Part shown: piece by piece, positions 31,941 to 40,404 of the stretch
Numbering within the stretch: position 1 is the first letter of the stretch
Layout of the letters: each line of letters starts with the position of its first letter
Source: Mycobacterium dioxanotrophicus
Lineage (GTDB): Bacteria > Actinomycetota > Actinomycetes > Mycobacteriales > Mycobacteriaceae
Length of the DNA: 64,000 bases
Assembly (NCBI RefSeq): GCF_002157835.1
Contig: NZ_CP020809.1
Span: 434,001 to 498,000, forward strand
Reading direction: 5' to 3'
Program-made: the position numbers and the translations under genes
The notes under the pieces: model-generated
What the model saw: the letters and a program-made list of their open reading frames with translations, nothing else
The model's database searches: none
Told to the model about the DNA's origin: nothing

Positions 31941-32291
31941 TCATCCCCACCCGAGTTGGTGGAGCCTCTCGTCATCAATCCCGAAATGATGCGCGATCTC
32001 GTGGATCACCGTGATCGCCACCTCGTCGACGACCTCGTCCTCGGTGCTGCAGATGTCCAGGATCGCGTCGCGGTAGATCGTGATGGTGTCCGGCAGTGAA
32101 CCGGCGTACCAGGAGTCCCGTTCGGTGAGCGCGATGCCCTGGTACAGACCGAGGATGTCGGGCTCGTCGGGATTGCGGTCCTCGACCAGCACCACGACGT
32201 TGTCGATCGCGGCCGCCAGCTGGGGTGGGATGAGATCCAGTGCGTCGGAAACCAGCTCGTCAAACCGTTGCGGGCGCATCCGCGCGGCCAC
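31941..32291 (-). CDS. Zincin-like metallopeptidase-family protein (Rv3836 type)
   Basis: The 116-residue protein ends in a zinc motif HEIAHHFGIDDERLHQLGW (HExxHxxGxxD, minimal metallopeptidase family with MMP_TTHA0227-like fold). The N-terminal half is DELVSDALDLIPPQLAAAID, a typical start of these proteins. GTG at 32291 is the first start, three bases after the upstream stop; ATG at 32279 (MRPQRFDELV) is also possible. The substrate is unknown. It is in one transcript with the large secretory protein gene upstream. Confidence 0.82.
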   Translation of the reverse strand: MAARMRPQRFDELVSDALDLIPPQLAAAIDNVVVLVEDRNPDEPDILGLYQGIALTERDSWYAGSLPDTITIYRDAILDICSTEDEVVDEVAITVIHEIAHHFGIDDERLHQLGWG

Positions 32292-32294
32292 GGG

Positions 32295-33710
32295 TCACGG
32301 TCCCGGCGGTGCGGGCGGAATCTCGGGCGCCGGTCCGGGTGCCGGCCCAGGCGCGGGCTGATCACCCGCGGGAGCCGGTGGCGGTGCGTCGCCTGCCGGA
32401 GCAGGTGCCGGTGCGGGCTGGTCGCCTGCGGGCGGTGCGGCAGGCGGCGGCGGGTTGGTGTTCGACGCCGGTGCCGGTGCGGCCGTGCTGGATGCCGGCT
32501 GCTGAGGCATGTGCTGGGTCTGATTGCTCGACGAGGAACCCGACGAGCTCGACGAACTGGACGACGAGCCCGAGCTCGACGACCCCGACTGCGAGCTCGA
32601 CGACTGCGAGCCGGAGGACGACGAGGTGTCGGGCATGGGGATGGGCGGCAGGTTGAGCCGTTCCTCGGGAATGTCCGGCGGCGCGACGGGCGGTTGCCCG
32701 TTGATCAACAGCTGGCCCTTGGCGCTGTTCACCAGGGTGGACCAGCCGCCGTTGCCGAGGGTGGCGCCGATGTTGCACGACACCTGATGACTGCCCGCCG
32801 ACCAGCTGGGCAGCGAGATGGTGCTGTAGCTCAGTGCCAAGGTGGTGGCACGCAGCTGCACCGGCGCAAGGTAGGCGTCGGTCAGCTTGGTGCAGGTGTC
32901 CTTGATGAACGAGTCCTGATCAGGGTCCGCAGGCAGGGCGCCGGGGAACTTCTCCGCCAGGTTCACCGCGCCGGTGACCTCCATGGCGTGCGGCGCCGCG
33001 CAGTCGACCGGAACATCGGTGGGCTGGTTGGTGGCAGGGTCGATGCCCAGGCAGGTGCCCGCGGCCCACACCTTCGACTGGTCGATGTCGGCGACGTTGC
33101 CCCGGAACGGCAGCTGGGTGTCGCCGGGACCGAGCAACTGCAGGCCGCACAGCATGCGTCGCTCACCGGACTGCTTCCAGGCCTTCTCACCGGACCACAG
33201 CAGGCCGATGGTGAACTTTCCGTTCGGGTCGAACTTGGGACCCAGGTACGACCGCAGCGCCGGCGTGCACTGCTCCTGGCTGATCTGGGCGACGCGTTCC
33301 TTCGACGGCGGAGCGGCGTTGGGGCCGTATTCGGTGCCGGGGAACGTCTTCATGTCGATGGACTCGGCGACCTCGAACCGGTGCTCGTCCTTGCAGGCCA
33401 CGATGTGGGCGGCGTCGGGGTTGGTGCCCGGCCAGTTCAGGCAGTCGCCGGGCTTGACGTGATCGAACGTGTCGTTGCCGCGGGGGCCCAGCGAGATCGA
33501 GCCAGCGCTGAGCCCGGCCTCAGAGCCCGTGCCGTGCGAGAACGCCGTGATGAGTCCGGCGATCAGAAGGCCACCCAGCGCCGTCAGCAACAGCACACGT
33601 CGCGCCGACGCGGCGTGCAAACTGTTCCACCACTTCCCCCACTTCCGATCGTCATCGGTCCGGTAGGGGAGCAGATCGTCTTGCTCGGGTGCCTCCAACA
33701 TCGCGTCCAT
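32295..33710 (-). CDS. Rv3835-type membrane protein with septum-formation-like domain
   Basis: ATG at 33710 gives 471 residues. Residues 30-60 include a membrane helix (VLLLTALGGLLIAGLITAF). Outside lies a repeated domain of the septum-formation (septum_form) type with cysteines: VKPGDCLNWPG, CKDEHRFEVAE, EQCTPALRSYLG, MLCGLQLL, TCLGIDPATNQPTDVPVDCA and ...SCNIGATLG. The C-terminal 120 residues are a poly-serine and Pro/Ala-rich tail. Similar proteins bind the division site in actinobacteria, but the role of this one is unproved. It is coupled to the small metallopeptidase gene, with stop and start three bases apart. Confidence 0.82.
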   Translation of the reverse strand: MDAMLEAPEQDDLLPYRTDDDRKWGKWWNSLHAASARRVLLLTALGGLLIAGLITAFSHGTGSEAGLSAGSISLGPRGNDTFDHVKPGDCLNWPGTNPDAAHIVACKDEHRFEVAESIDMKTFPGTEYGPNAAPPSKERVAQISQEQCTPALRSYLGPKFDPNGKFTIGLLWSGEKAWKQSGERRMLCGLQLLGPGDTQLPFRGNVADIDQSKVWAAGTCLGIDPATNQPTDVPVDCAAPHAMEVTGAVNLAEKFPGALPADPDQDSFIKDTCTKLTDAYLAPVQLRATTLALSYSTISLPSWSAGSHQVSCNIGATLGNGGWSTLVNSAKGQLLINGQPPVAPPDIPEERLNLPPIPMPDTSSSSGSQSSSSQSGSSSSGSSSSSSSSSGSSSSNQTQHMPQQPASSTAAPAPASNTNPPPPAAPPAGDQPAPAPAPAGDAPPPAPAGDQPAPGPAPGPAPEIPPAPPGP

Positions 33711-33832
33711 TGTGACAGGCGTGTCAGGCCATGTGACAAGTGATGCGGTTGTAACGTTATGTGGTTGTGCTTGCCGACGGCTGAGGACCACGCATCAGCC
33801 ACCTCGGATGCACACCCGGCGCCATAGAAAAG

Positions 33833-33838
33833 TATGGT
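33833..33838 (+). promoter_or_regulatory. -10 element, leaderless promoter of serS
   Basis: TATGGT is 7 bases before the GTG at 33846. It decides the serS start in favour of 33846 over the in-frame ATG at 33834, which overlaps the -10 itself. Confidence 0.6.
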
Positions 33839-33845
33839 TGCGCCC

Positions 33846-35105
33846 GTGATCGACCTCAAGCTGCTGCGCGAGAACCCGGACATCGTTCGCGCTTCGCAAC
33901 GGGCCCGCGGTGAAGATCCCGCCCTCGTTGACGCGCTCCTGGAAGCAGACGCCTCCCGGCGGGCGGCCGTGTCGGCCGCCGACAATCTGCGCGCCGAACA
34001 AAAGGCGGCCAGCAAGCTGGTCGGCAAGGCCTCCCCCGAGGAGCGCCCGGCCCTGCTGCAGAAGGCCAAGGATTTGGCCGAGCAGGTGAAAGCGGCCGAG
34101 GTGGCGCAGGCTGACGCCGACACGGCCTTCACCGCTGCCCACATGGCGATCGCCAACGTCGTCATCGACGGTGTGCCGTCCGGCGGCGAGGACGATTTCG
34201 CGCTGCTCGAAACGGTCGGCGAACCTCGGGCCATCGAGAACCCCAAGGACCATCTGGAACTGGGCGAGGCCCTCGGCCTCATCGACATGGAACGCGGCGC
34301 CAAGGTTTCGGGCTCGCGCTTCTACTTCCTCACCGGGCACGGCGCCCTGCTGCAGCTCGGCTTGCTGCAGTTGGCCGCCCAGCTTGCGGTGGCCAACGGG
34401 TTCACGCTGATGATCCCGCCGGTTCTGGTGCGCCCGGAGGTCATGGCGGGCACCGGTTTTCTCGGTGCGCACGCCGACGAGGTGTACCGGCTGGAGGCCG
34501 ACGACCTCTACCTGGTCGGCACCTCCGAGGTGCCGCTCGCGGGTTATCACTCCGACGAGATCCTCGACTTGTCGGCCGGCCCGCGGCGCTACGCCGGCTG
34601 GTCGTCGTGCTTCCGCCGCGAGGCGGGCAGCTACGGCAAGGACACCCGCGGCATCATCCGGGTGCATCAGTTCGACAAGGTCGAAGGCTTCGTCTACTGC
34701 AAGCCCGAGGACGCCGAGGCCGAACATCAGCGGCTGCTGGGCTGGCAGCGCCAGATGCTGGCCGCCATCGGTGTGCCCTACCGCGTGATCGACGTCGCCG
34801 CAGGCGATCTCGGCTCGTCAGCGGCACGCAAGTACGACTGCGAGGCCTGGGTGCCCACCCAGCAGACCTACCGGGAGCTCACCTCGACGTCCAACTGCAC
34901 GACGTTCCAGGCCCGGCGGCTGTCCACCCGGTACCGCGACGAGAACGGCAAGCCGCAGATCGCCGCCACGCTCAACGGGACGCTGGCCACCACCCGCTGG
35001 CTGGTGGCGATCCTGGAGAACCACCAGCAGCCCGACGGCAGCGTGCGGGTCCCCGAAGCCCTGGTGCCGTTCGTCGGCACCGCGGTGCTGGAGCCGGCGA
35101 AGTAG
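33846..35105 (+). CDS. serS: Seryl-tRNA synthetase
   Basis: GTG at 33846 ([15 protein letters not shown]) gives 419 residues, the Mtb SerS length. Residues 1-105 are the antiparallel coiled-coil arm that holds the tRNA-Ser variable loop. The class II core follows: motif 2 [22 protein letters not shown], the serine pocket [10 protein letters not shown], and motif 3 with [17 protein letters not shown]. It charges tRNA-Ser with serine in the cytoplasm. The promoter is leaderless. Confidence 0.97.
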   Translation: MIDLKLLRENPDIVRASQRARGEDPALVDALLEADASRRAAVSAADNLRAEQKAASKLVGKASPEERPALLQKAKDLAEQVKAAEVAQADADTAFTAAHMAIANVVIDGVPSGGEDDFALLETVGEPRAIENPKDHLELGEALGLIDMERGAKVSGSRFYFLTGHGALLQLGLLQLAAQLAVANGFTLMIPPVLVRPEVMAGTGFLGAHADEVYRLEADDLYLVGTSEVPLAGYHSDEILDLSAGPRRYAGWSSCFRREAGSYGKDTRGIIRVHQFDKVEGFVYCKPEDAEAEHQRLLGWQRQMLAAIGVPYRVIDVAAGDLGSSAARKYDCEAWVPTQQTYRELTSTSNCTTFQARRLSTRYRDENGKPQIAATLNGTLATTRWLVAILENHQQPDGSVRVPEALVPFVGTAVLEPAK

Positions 35106-35118
35106 TCACACCGCGGCC

Positions 35119-38100
35119 ATGACTGCGGTGGACCCCGTGCGGGTGAGCGTGCTCGGCCCGGTACAAGCCTGGGTCGGTGACGCACCGGTCGATCTGGGGG
35201 CACGGCTGCAGCGCGCGCTGCTGGCCCGGTTGGTCACGGCACACGGCCACACCGTGTCCGTCGACCGGCTCATCGACGACCTCTGGGAGGGCGAGCCGCC
35301 GCCCAAGGCGTTGTCGGCGCTGCAGGTCTACGTGTCGCATCTGCGGCGTGCCCTCGAACCGGGACGGCAGCGCCGGGCCCCGGCCAGCATCCTGGTCAGC
35401 GCCGCGCCCGGGTACTGCCTGCGGCTTCCGGTCGACGCCGTCGACTCGTGGCGGTTCGAAGCGAAAGTCACTGCGGCATATGAAGAATCAGACCCACAGC
35501 AGCGGGCGTGCCTGCTCGACGAGGCATTGGCCGACTGGGCGGGTGACCCGTTCGCGGGCGCCGGCGACGCGCTGTGGGCCGCCCCGGAAGTGGCCCGGCT
35601 GAACGAACTGCGGCTGGCCGCGGTGGAATGCCACGCCGCCGCCTTGGTCGAGCTCGGCCGGTACGGCACCGCGATCGCGGCGCTGGAGCGCCATGTGGGT
35701 GATTGCCCGGGGCGCGAGAATGCCGCCGCCGTGCTGGCCACCGCGCTGTACCGGGCCGGACGCCAGACCGACGCGCTGGAGGCGCTGCGCCGCACCCGGG
35801 AACATCTGATCGACGAGCTGGGGCTGGAGCCGGGCCGCGCGCTGCGTGATCTCGAGCGCGACATCCTGCGCCACGCCGACCATCTGGAACCGTCGCGCCC
35901 GCAGCCGCGCCCGCAACCGGCATTGCAGTTCGCGGCACCCGATCGGCCGGACCGGTCGGCCTACGGCCGCGCCGAGGAGCTGGCGGCCATCGATGACGCG
36001 GCGCGGGCCGTTGCGGCGGGCGAGCGCGCGGTGTTGTGGATCGGGGGTGAGGCGGGCTCCGGCAAGACCACCCTGGCCGAGGCCGCGGCGGCGCGGTTGC
36101 GTGCGGCGGGATGGCGCACGGTGCACGGCCGTTGCCCTGAGGTCGACGGCGCACCGGCAGGCTGGGCGTGGACCGAGGTGCTGCGCGAATTGGTCGATCC
36201 CGCTGTGCATGTGGACGACCGGCACGTGCTGGCCCCGCTGCTGCACGACGGCGCGGCAACCGAGGCGGGCACGTTCTGGTTGGGGCAGGCGGTTGCCGAC
36301 GTGGTGAGCGGGGTCGCTGACGGCCGGCCGCTGGCCGTCGTGCTCGACGACCTGCATCGCACCGACGGTCTGACGCTGGAACTGCTGCGGCTGGTGACCG
36401 ACCGGATCAAGGGTTGCCGGGTGCTGCTGATCGGCACCTATCGCCCGTCGGAGGATCGCGGCGAACTGCAGGTGGCGCGCGCGGCGCTGACGGTCCACAC
36501 CGCGGCGCATCTGATGCTGGGCGGGCTGGACGCCGCGGCCACGGCCACGCTGGCCGCCGACTGCGGGCTGGCCGCCGTCAGCGGAGAGGCCCTGCGGCTG
36601 CTGCGTGAGCGTACCGACGGCAACCCGCTGTTCGTTCGGGAACTGGCCCGGCTGATGGCCGCCGAGGGATCCGATGCGGTCCGGGCCTCCGTGCCGGTAG
36701 GGGTTCGAGATGTGTTGCGCCGCAGGCTCGCCCGGTTACCCGGCTCGAGTGTGACGGCGCTGCGGCAAGCCGCCGTGCTGGGACGTGACATCGACGTCGA
36801 CCTGCTTGCCGAACTCGGCCGCGGCGATCCCGATGATCTGCTCGACGCGTTGGAGCCTGCCGTGCTGCTCGGTCTGCTCGACGAACCCGTCCCGGGCCGG
36901 CTGCGGTTCGCCCACGCCCTGGTTCGGGACACGCTCTACGAAGACACCTCGAAGCTGCGCCGGTCCCGGTTGCACGCCGCCGCACTGGATTTGCTCACCG
37001 CGCCCGGTCGCTCGGCAGACCCGGCGGCCCTGGCGCATCATGCCGTCGCCTCTGCGACCGCTCAAACCGCTTTGGCTGCTGCGGCTTTCGCGACCGAAGC
37101 GGCCGGCGAGGCGGATTCGGTCGGTGCTCACGCCGAGGGTGCCCGACAGTGGCGCGCGGCGGTGCAGATGCTCGAACTGGCCGCGAGCCGCCGCTTGCAG
37201 GCCGATCCCGCCGCCGTGGAGCGCGAGATCGACGCCCGCTGTGGGTTGATCTCCGCCTTGGCGCAGTCAGGTGACGCCGTCGCGGCGCGCGTGGAGATGA
37301 AGGCCGCGCTGCAGTTGCTGTCCGACAAGTCCCGCGACGACCTGACGGTGCGCGTCCTCACCGCATGGGACACCCCGCTGGTGTGGCGCGACCGCGAATA
37401 CGACGAGTCCGACGAACAGATGATCGGGCGGCTGCGCCGGATGCTTGCGGGCGAGGTCAGCACGGTCGACCGGATCAAGCTGCTCAAGGCGCTGTTCGTG
37501 GAGCTGGAGGGCACCGACCCCGATGGAGCGCTGGCGGCCAGCACCGAACTGCTGGAACTGGCGCGCCGCGCGTATGCCGAGCAGCCCGAGTCGTCGGGCC
37601 GGCTGCTCTGCACGGCGCTCAACGTCCGGGCCTACTGCTCGCTGGGGCCGGATCTCGACGCCGAGCGCGAAGCGATCGCCGCCGAGCTGCTGCGGACCGC
37701 GGAAGCCGCCGAACAGGCCGACTATCAAGCGGTCGCGCACTGGCTGCTGTCGCTGGCGGCCGGGAATCGCTGCGATCTGGAAGCCGCCAAACGGCACGTC
37801 GACCTCGCGGTGGCGAGGGCCGGTACCGGCCAGCTGGTCCACCTGCTCGGCGTGCTCGGCCTGTTCCGCGCCCGCATGTACCTGCTGGCGGGGCGCCTGG
37901 ACGAGGCGGTGAGTGCCTACACCGACCTGGCGGCACGCATGGTGGAGAACGGCGCCGCCAACGGGGCCAAGCTGGCGATGGTGGGCCGGGTGACCGGTGA
38001 ATTCTGCCTCGGCGATCTGGGCCTGCTGGCCGACGAGCTGGTGTTCTTCTATCGCGAGGTGTCGGTCGCCGCGCTGGATGCGGCGGTACTGGCGCTCGTG

Positions 38101-38436
38101 GCCCGCGATCGCGAGGCCGAGGCCCGCCGGCTGTGGCAGGACCGCGGGCCCATCGAGCGGGCCTATTTCTGGCTGCCGTTCACCGTGCTGCGCGTCAACG
38201 CCGCGGTGGCGCTGGGCGACGTCGACGAAATCCGGGCGCGGGCGGCGGAACTGGCTCCCTACTCCGGCCGGATCGCCGGGCTCGGGGTCGACGGGTTGAT
38301 GGTCGGCCCGGTCGACGACGCCCTCGCCGCGGCCGCCGATGCGCTGGGTCGGCCCGATGAGGCCCGCGGCTACCGCGAATCCGCCGCGGTGTTGCGGGAC
38401 CGGCTGGCGGCCGAGGCCCGGCGCTTCATCGACTGA
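35119..38436 (+). CDS. SARP/AfsR-type transcriptional regulator with AAA ATPase and TPR domains
   Basis: The 1105-residue protein has an OmpR-like winged DNA-binding domain (about 5-95, VSVLGPVQAWVGDAPVDL ... VYVSHLRRALEP). A BTAD domain follows (about 100-250, with LDEALADWAGDPFAG and LYRAGRQTDALEALR). An AAA/STAND ATPase has Walker A GGEAGSGKT (309-317) and Walker B LAVVLDDLHR. The C-terminal 500 residues are helical TPR-like repeats. AfsR-type proteins integrate signals and activate target operons. No biosynthetic cluster is next to it, so its targets are elsewhere. It starts 13 bases after serS and may be co-transcribed. Confidence 0.86.
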   Translation: MTAVDPVRVSVLGPVQAWVGDAPVDLGARLQRALLARLVTAHGHTVSVDRLIDDLWEGEPPPKALSALQVYVSHLRRALEPGRQRRAPASILVSAAPGYCLRLPVDAVDSWRFEAKVTAAYEESDPQQRACLLDEALADWAGDPFAGAGDALWAAPEVARLNELRLAAVECHAAALVELGRYGTAIAALERHVGDCPGRENAAAVLATALYRAGRQTDALEALRRTREHLIDELGLEPGRALRDLERDILRHADHLEPSRPQPRPQPALQFAAPDRPDRSAYGRAEELAAIDDAARAVAAGERAVLWIGGEAGSGKTTLAEAAAARLRAAGWRTVHGRCPEVDGAPAGWAWTEVLRELVDPAVHVDDRHVLAPLLHDGAATEAGTFWLGQAVADVVSGVADGRPLAVVLDDLHRTDGLTLELLRLVTDRIKGCRVLLIGTYRPSEDRGELQVARAALTVHTAAHLMLGGLDAAATATLAADCGLAAVSGEALRLLRERTDGNPLFVRELARLMAAEGSDAVRASVPVGVRDVLRRRLARLPGSSVTALRQAAVLGRDIDVDLLAELGRGDPDDLLDALEPAVLLGLLDEPVPGRLRFAHALVRDTLYEDTSKLRRSRLHAAALDLLTAPGRSADPAALAHHAVASATAQTALAAAAFATEAAGEADSVGAHAEGARQWRAAVQMLELAASRRLQADPAAVEREIDARCGLISALAQSGDAVAARVEMKAALQLLSDKSRDDLTVRVLTAWDTPLVWRDREYDESDEQMIGRLRRMLAGEVSTVDRIKLLKALFVELEGTDPDGALAASTELLELARRAYAEQPESSGRLLCTALNVRAYCSLGPDLDAEREAIAAELLRTAEAAEQADYQAVAHWLLSLAAGNRCDLEAAKRHVDLAVARAGTGQLVHLLGVLGLFRARMYLLAGRLDEAVSAYTDLAARMVENGAANGAKLAMVGRVTGEFCLGDLGLLADELVFFYREVSVAALDAAVLALVARDREAEARRLWQDRGPIERAYFWLPFTVLRVNAAVALGDVDEIRARAAELAPYSGRIAGLGVDGLMVGPVDDALAAAADALGRPDEARGYRESAAVLRDRLAAEARRFID

Positions 38437-38439
38437 GCG

Positions 38440-39123
38440 TCACCGGCCGAAGACGGCCCGTTCCAGCCGACGGTGCCGCACCCCCAGCACGGCGAGCAGG
38501 ATCCGCAGCCCGAGGCTCGCGTGCTGCGCGAGCTCGGTCCGCTCGTCGTCGGTCATCACCGCCAGCGAGCGGGGCCCGTCGAACGACATCCGTGCGCCGT
38601 CGCGGGCGGCGGCCTCCACAGCTGTCCAGTCCGCAACCGAGACGTGCTCGCTGATCAGTGGAAACACTTCCATCTCTTCGTCGTTGATGTGGTCGGTCAG
38701 CAGTGTCGAGAGCTCAGCGAGCTCGATGGCCATCAGACCGGCGACCCGGCGGTCGCCCATCGAAAGCCGGAACGCCGCGGCCCGGGCGCGCAGTTGGTCC
38801 AGCCGTGGATCCAGCGCGGCGTGGTCGTCGGTCAGCTCGCTGAGGTCCAGGTGGTTGCCCACGCTGGCCTGGATGACCGGCCACAGCACGCTGTCCTCGG
38901 TGCTGTGGTGGTGATGGATCGAATCGCACAGCATCTCCACGTAGCGGGAGATGGCGCGGGCCCGGCCGGGCGTACAGATCACGTCGCGGTCGCGGACCGC
39001 GACGGCCAGGTCGGTCAGGCGGGTCAGGTCCGCCAGCATGGCGCGGTGGGCCAGGGTGATGCCCAGCAGGTCCGGTTCGGGGTCCCCCGCGCGGCGGGGT
39101 TCGACGGTGACGGTGGTGGGCAC
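38440..39123 (-). CDS. Hemerythrin-like (HHE) domain protein
   Basis: GTG at 39123 has GAGGAG a few bases upstream and gives 227 residues; the longer open frame upstream is not preceded by a ribosome site. The four-helix HHE cation-binding domain carries ITLAHRAMLADL, CDSIHHHHSTEDSVLWPVI, TDDHAALDPRLDQL and TLLTDHINDEEMEVFPLI, which supply the histidines and acids of a di-iron site. Such proteins bind oxygen or nitric oxide or sense iron. It is convergent with the SARP gene (three bases between stops). Confidence 0.85.
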   Translation of the reverse strand: MPTTVTVEPRRAGDPEPDLLGITLAHRAMLADLTRLTDLAVAVRDRDVICTPGRARAISRYVEMLCDSIHHHHSTEDSVLWPVIQASVGNHLDLSELTDDHAALDPRLDQLRARAAAFRLSMGDRRVAGLMAIELAELSTLLTDHINDEEMEVFPLISEHVSVADWTAVEAAARDGARMSFDGPRSLAVMTDDERTELAQHASLGLRILLAVLGVRHRRLERAVFGR

Positions 39124-39227
39124 GGCGGTACTCCTCGGACTGGATGCTCGGACGGGATGTGATGTCGGAGTACAGCCTGGTGGCGGCCACTTAAGCACGA
39201 CTTGTCACCGGCTTGTCGCGCCCACAG

Positions 39228-39233
39228 TAGGGT
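39228..39233 (+). promoter_or_regulatory. -10 element, leaderless promoter
   Basis: TAGGGT is 7 bases before the ATG at 39241. Confidence 0.5.
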
Positions 39234-39240
39234 TGCAGCC

Positions 39241-40056
39241 ATGATCGATATCGACCTTGCCGAGCTGCGGAATTGGTTTGGGTTCGGCGTGGCGGGTAAC
39301 TTCGCCGGCCATCTCGAGCAAGCGGGGGAGGCCGGCGATTTCGTCAAGGTCGTCACCGAAGGCTATGCGCCCAAAGGTATTTTCCCGTGGTACGCACCCG
39401 GTCGCGACGATTTCCTCGGCGAGTTCCCGCTGTCCAACGACGCCATCGTGCTGCCCGAGGCCGGTGAGAGCGACGGGCCGCTGAACCTGCAGATCGAACC
39501 CGAGGTCGGGGTCGCCTGCCGGGTGGTGTGGAACGGCGACACCGTGGTGCGGTTGGAGCCGTTCGCGCTCGGCGCGTTCAACGACTGCTCGATCCGGCGC
39601 CCCGGCGCCCCCAAGATCAGCTACAAGAAGAACTGGGGTCCGGCGTCGAAAGGTGTTGCGCCGCAGTTCTTCGACATCAGTGATCTGACCCCCGACGGTC
39701 CGACCGCCACCATGCGGTTGGTCTGCTTCCTGCAGGACGGGGACGGTGAGAAGCACGCCTACGGCGTCGACTCCCCGCTGGTCGGTTATTCGTACTACGG
39801 CGAGGTGCTGCTGGACTGGATCGTCGAGCGGCTGGCCAACCAGAAGGGTTCGGCGGACACGCCGTTGGAGGATGTCGGTGCACTGATGGTGGCCAGCGGG
39901 CATCCGCGCAACGTGCTGATCGGTATCGGCGCGACCCGCTACACGCCGCTGGGAGAGTCGACCTTCCTCAAGCCGGGCGACGAGGCCATCGTGCGGGTGT
40001 ACGACACCGTGACAGACGCGTCATCCGAACTGCGACAGGTGGTTTCGGAAAGCTGA
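39241..40056 (+). CDS. DUF5718-family protein
   Basis: The ATG at 39241 gives 271 residues without signal peptide or membrane helix. Visible blocks are ELRNWFGFGVAGNFAGHLEQ, APKGIFPWYAPGRDDFLGEF, LNLQIEPEVGVACRVVW and NDCSIRRPGAPKISYKKNWGP. The pattern of an acidic-residue-rich beta fold with EPEVGVAC resembles the fumarylacetoacetate-hydrolase fold, but the family is only known as DUF5718. The reaction is unknown. It stands alone with its own promoter. Confidence 0.7.
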   Translation: MIDIDLAELRNWFGFGVAGNFAGHLEQAGEAGDFVKVVTEGYAPKGIFPWYAPGRDDFLGEFPLSNDAIVLPEAGESDGPLNLQIEPEVGVACRVVWNGDTVVRLEPFALGAFNDCSIRRPGAPKISYKKNWGPASKGVAPQFFDISDLTPDGPTATMRLVCFLQDGDGEKHAYGVDSPLVGYSYYGEVLLDWIVERLANQKGSADTPLEDVGALMVASGHPRNVLIGIGATRYTPLGESTFLKPGDEAIVRVYDTVTDASSELRQVVSES

Positions 40057-40068
40057 CGGCGGTTGCAC

Positions 40069-40404
40069 TCAGGGTCTTGGCAGCACCTCGGCGAGCATCT
40101 GGGTGAACTTCTCGGGATCGGCCGGGGTGAACGCCGGCCGCCAGTAGGAACCGTCGACCTCGAGGGTCACCAGGGTCGAGCGCAGTGGACGTCCGACATC
40201 CAACGGCAGCCATCGGCGCAGATCCGAACTGCCCCACAACCGGAAGCGGTGCAGCACGTTCAGCGACTCGGTCTTGTAGGTGCGGATGTCGCGCAGCGGG
40301 ATGACCTTCGCCGTGCCCGACGGAAAGTGGTAGCGCCGCAACGTGATTGCCTCACGGTCCAGCTGGATCAGACCGTCGTCGTAGTACTGGTGCGGTGCGC
40401 TCAC
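40069..40404 (-). CDS. Rv3819-type small protein (PH-like)
   Basis: GTG at 40404 overlaps the stop of the upstream Rieske gene (GTGA) and gives 111 residues, the length of Rv3819. It reads HQYYDDGLIQLDREAITLRR, FPSGTAKVIPLRDIRTYKT, RLWGSSDLRRWLPLDVGRPL and DGSYWRPAFTPADPEKFTQ. The alternating beta strands and a final helix suggest a bacterial PH-like fold. Function unknown. Co-transcription with the MBL-Rieske protein gene is conserved with M. tuberculosis. Confidence 0.8.
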   Translation of the reverse strand: MSAPHQYYDDGLIQLDREAITLRRYHFPSGTAKVIPLRDIRTYKTESLNVLHRFRLWGSSDLRRWLPLDVGRPLRSTLVTLEVDGSYWRPAFTPADPEKFTQMLAEVLPRP

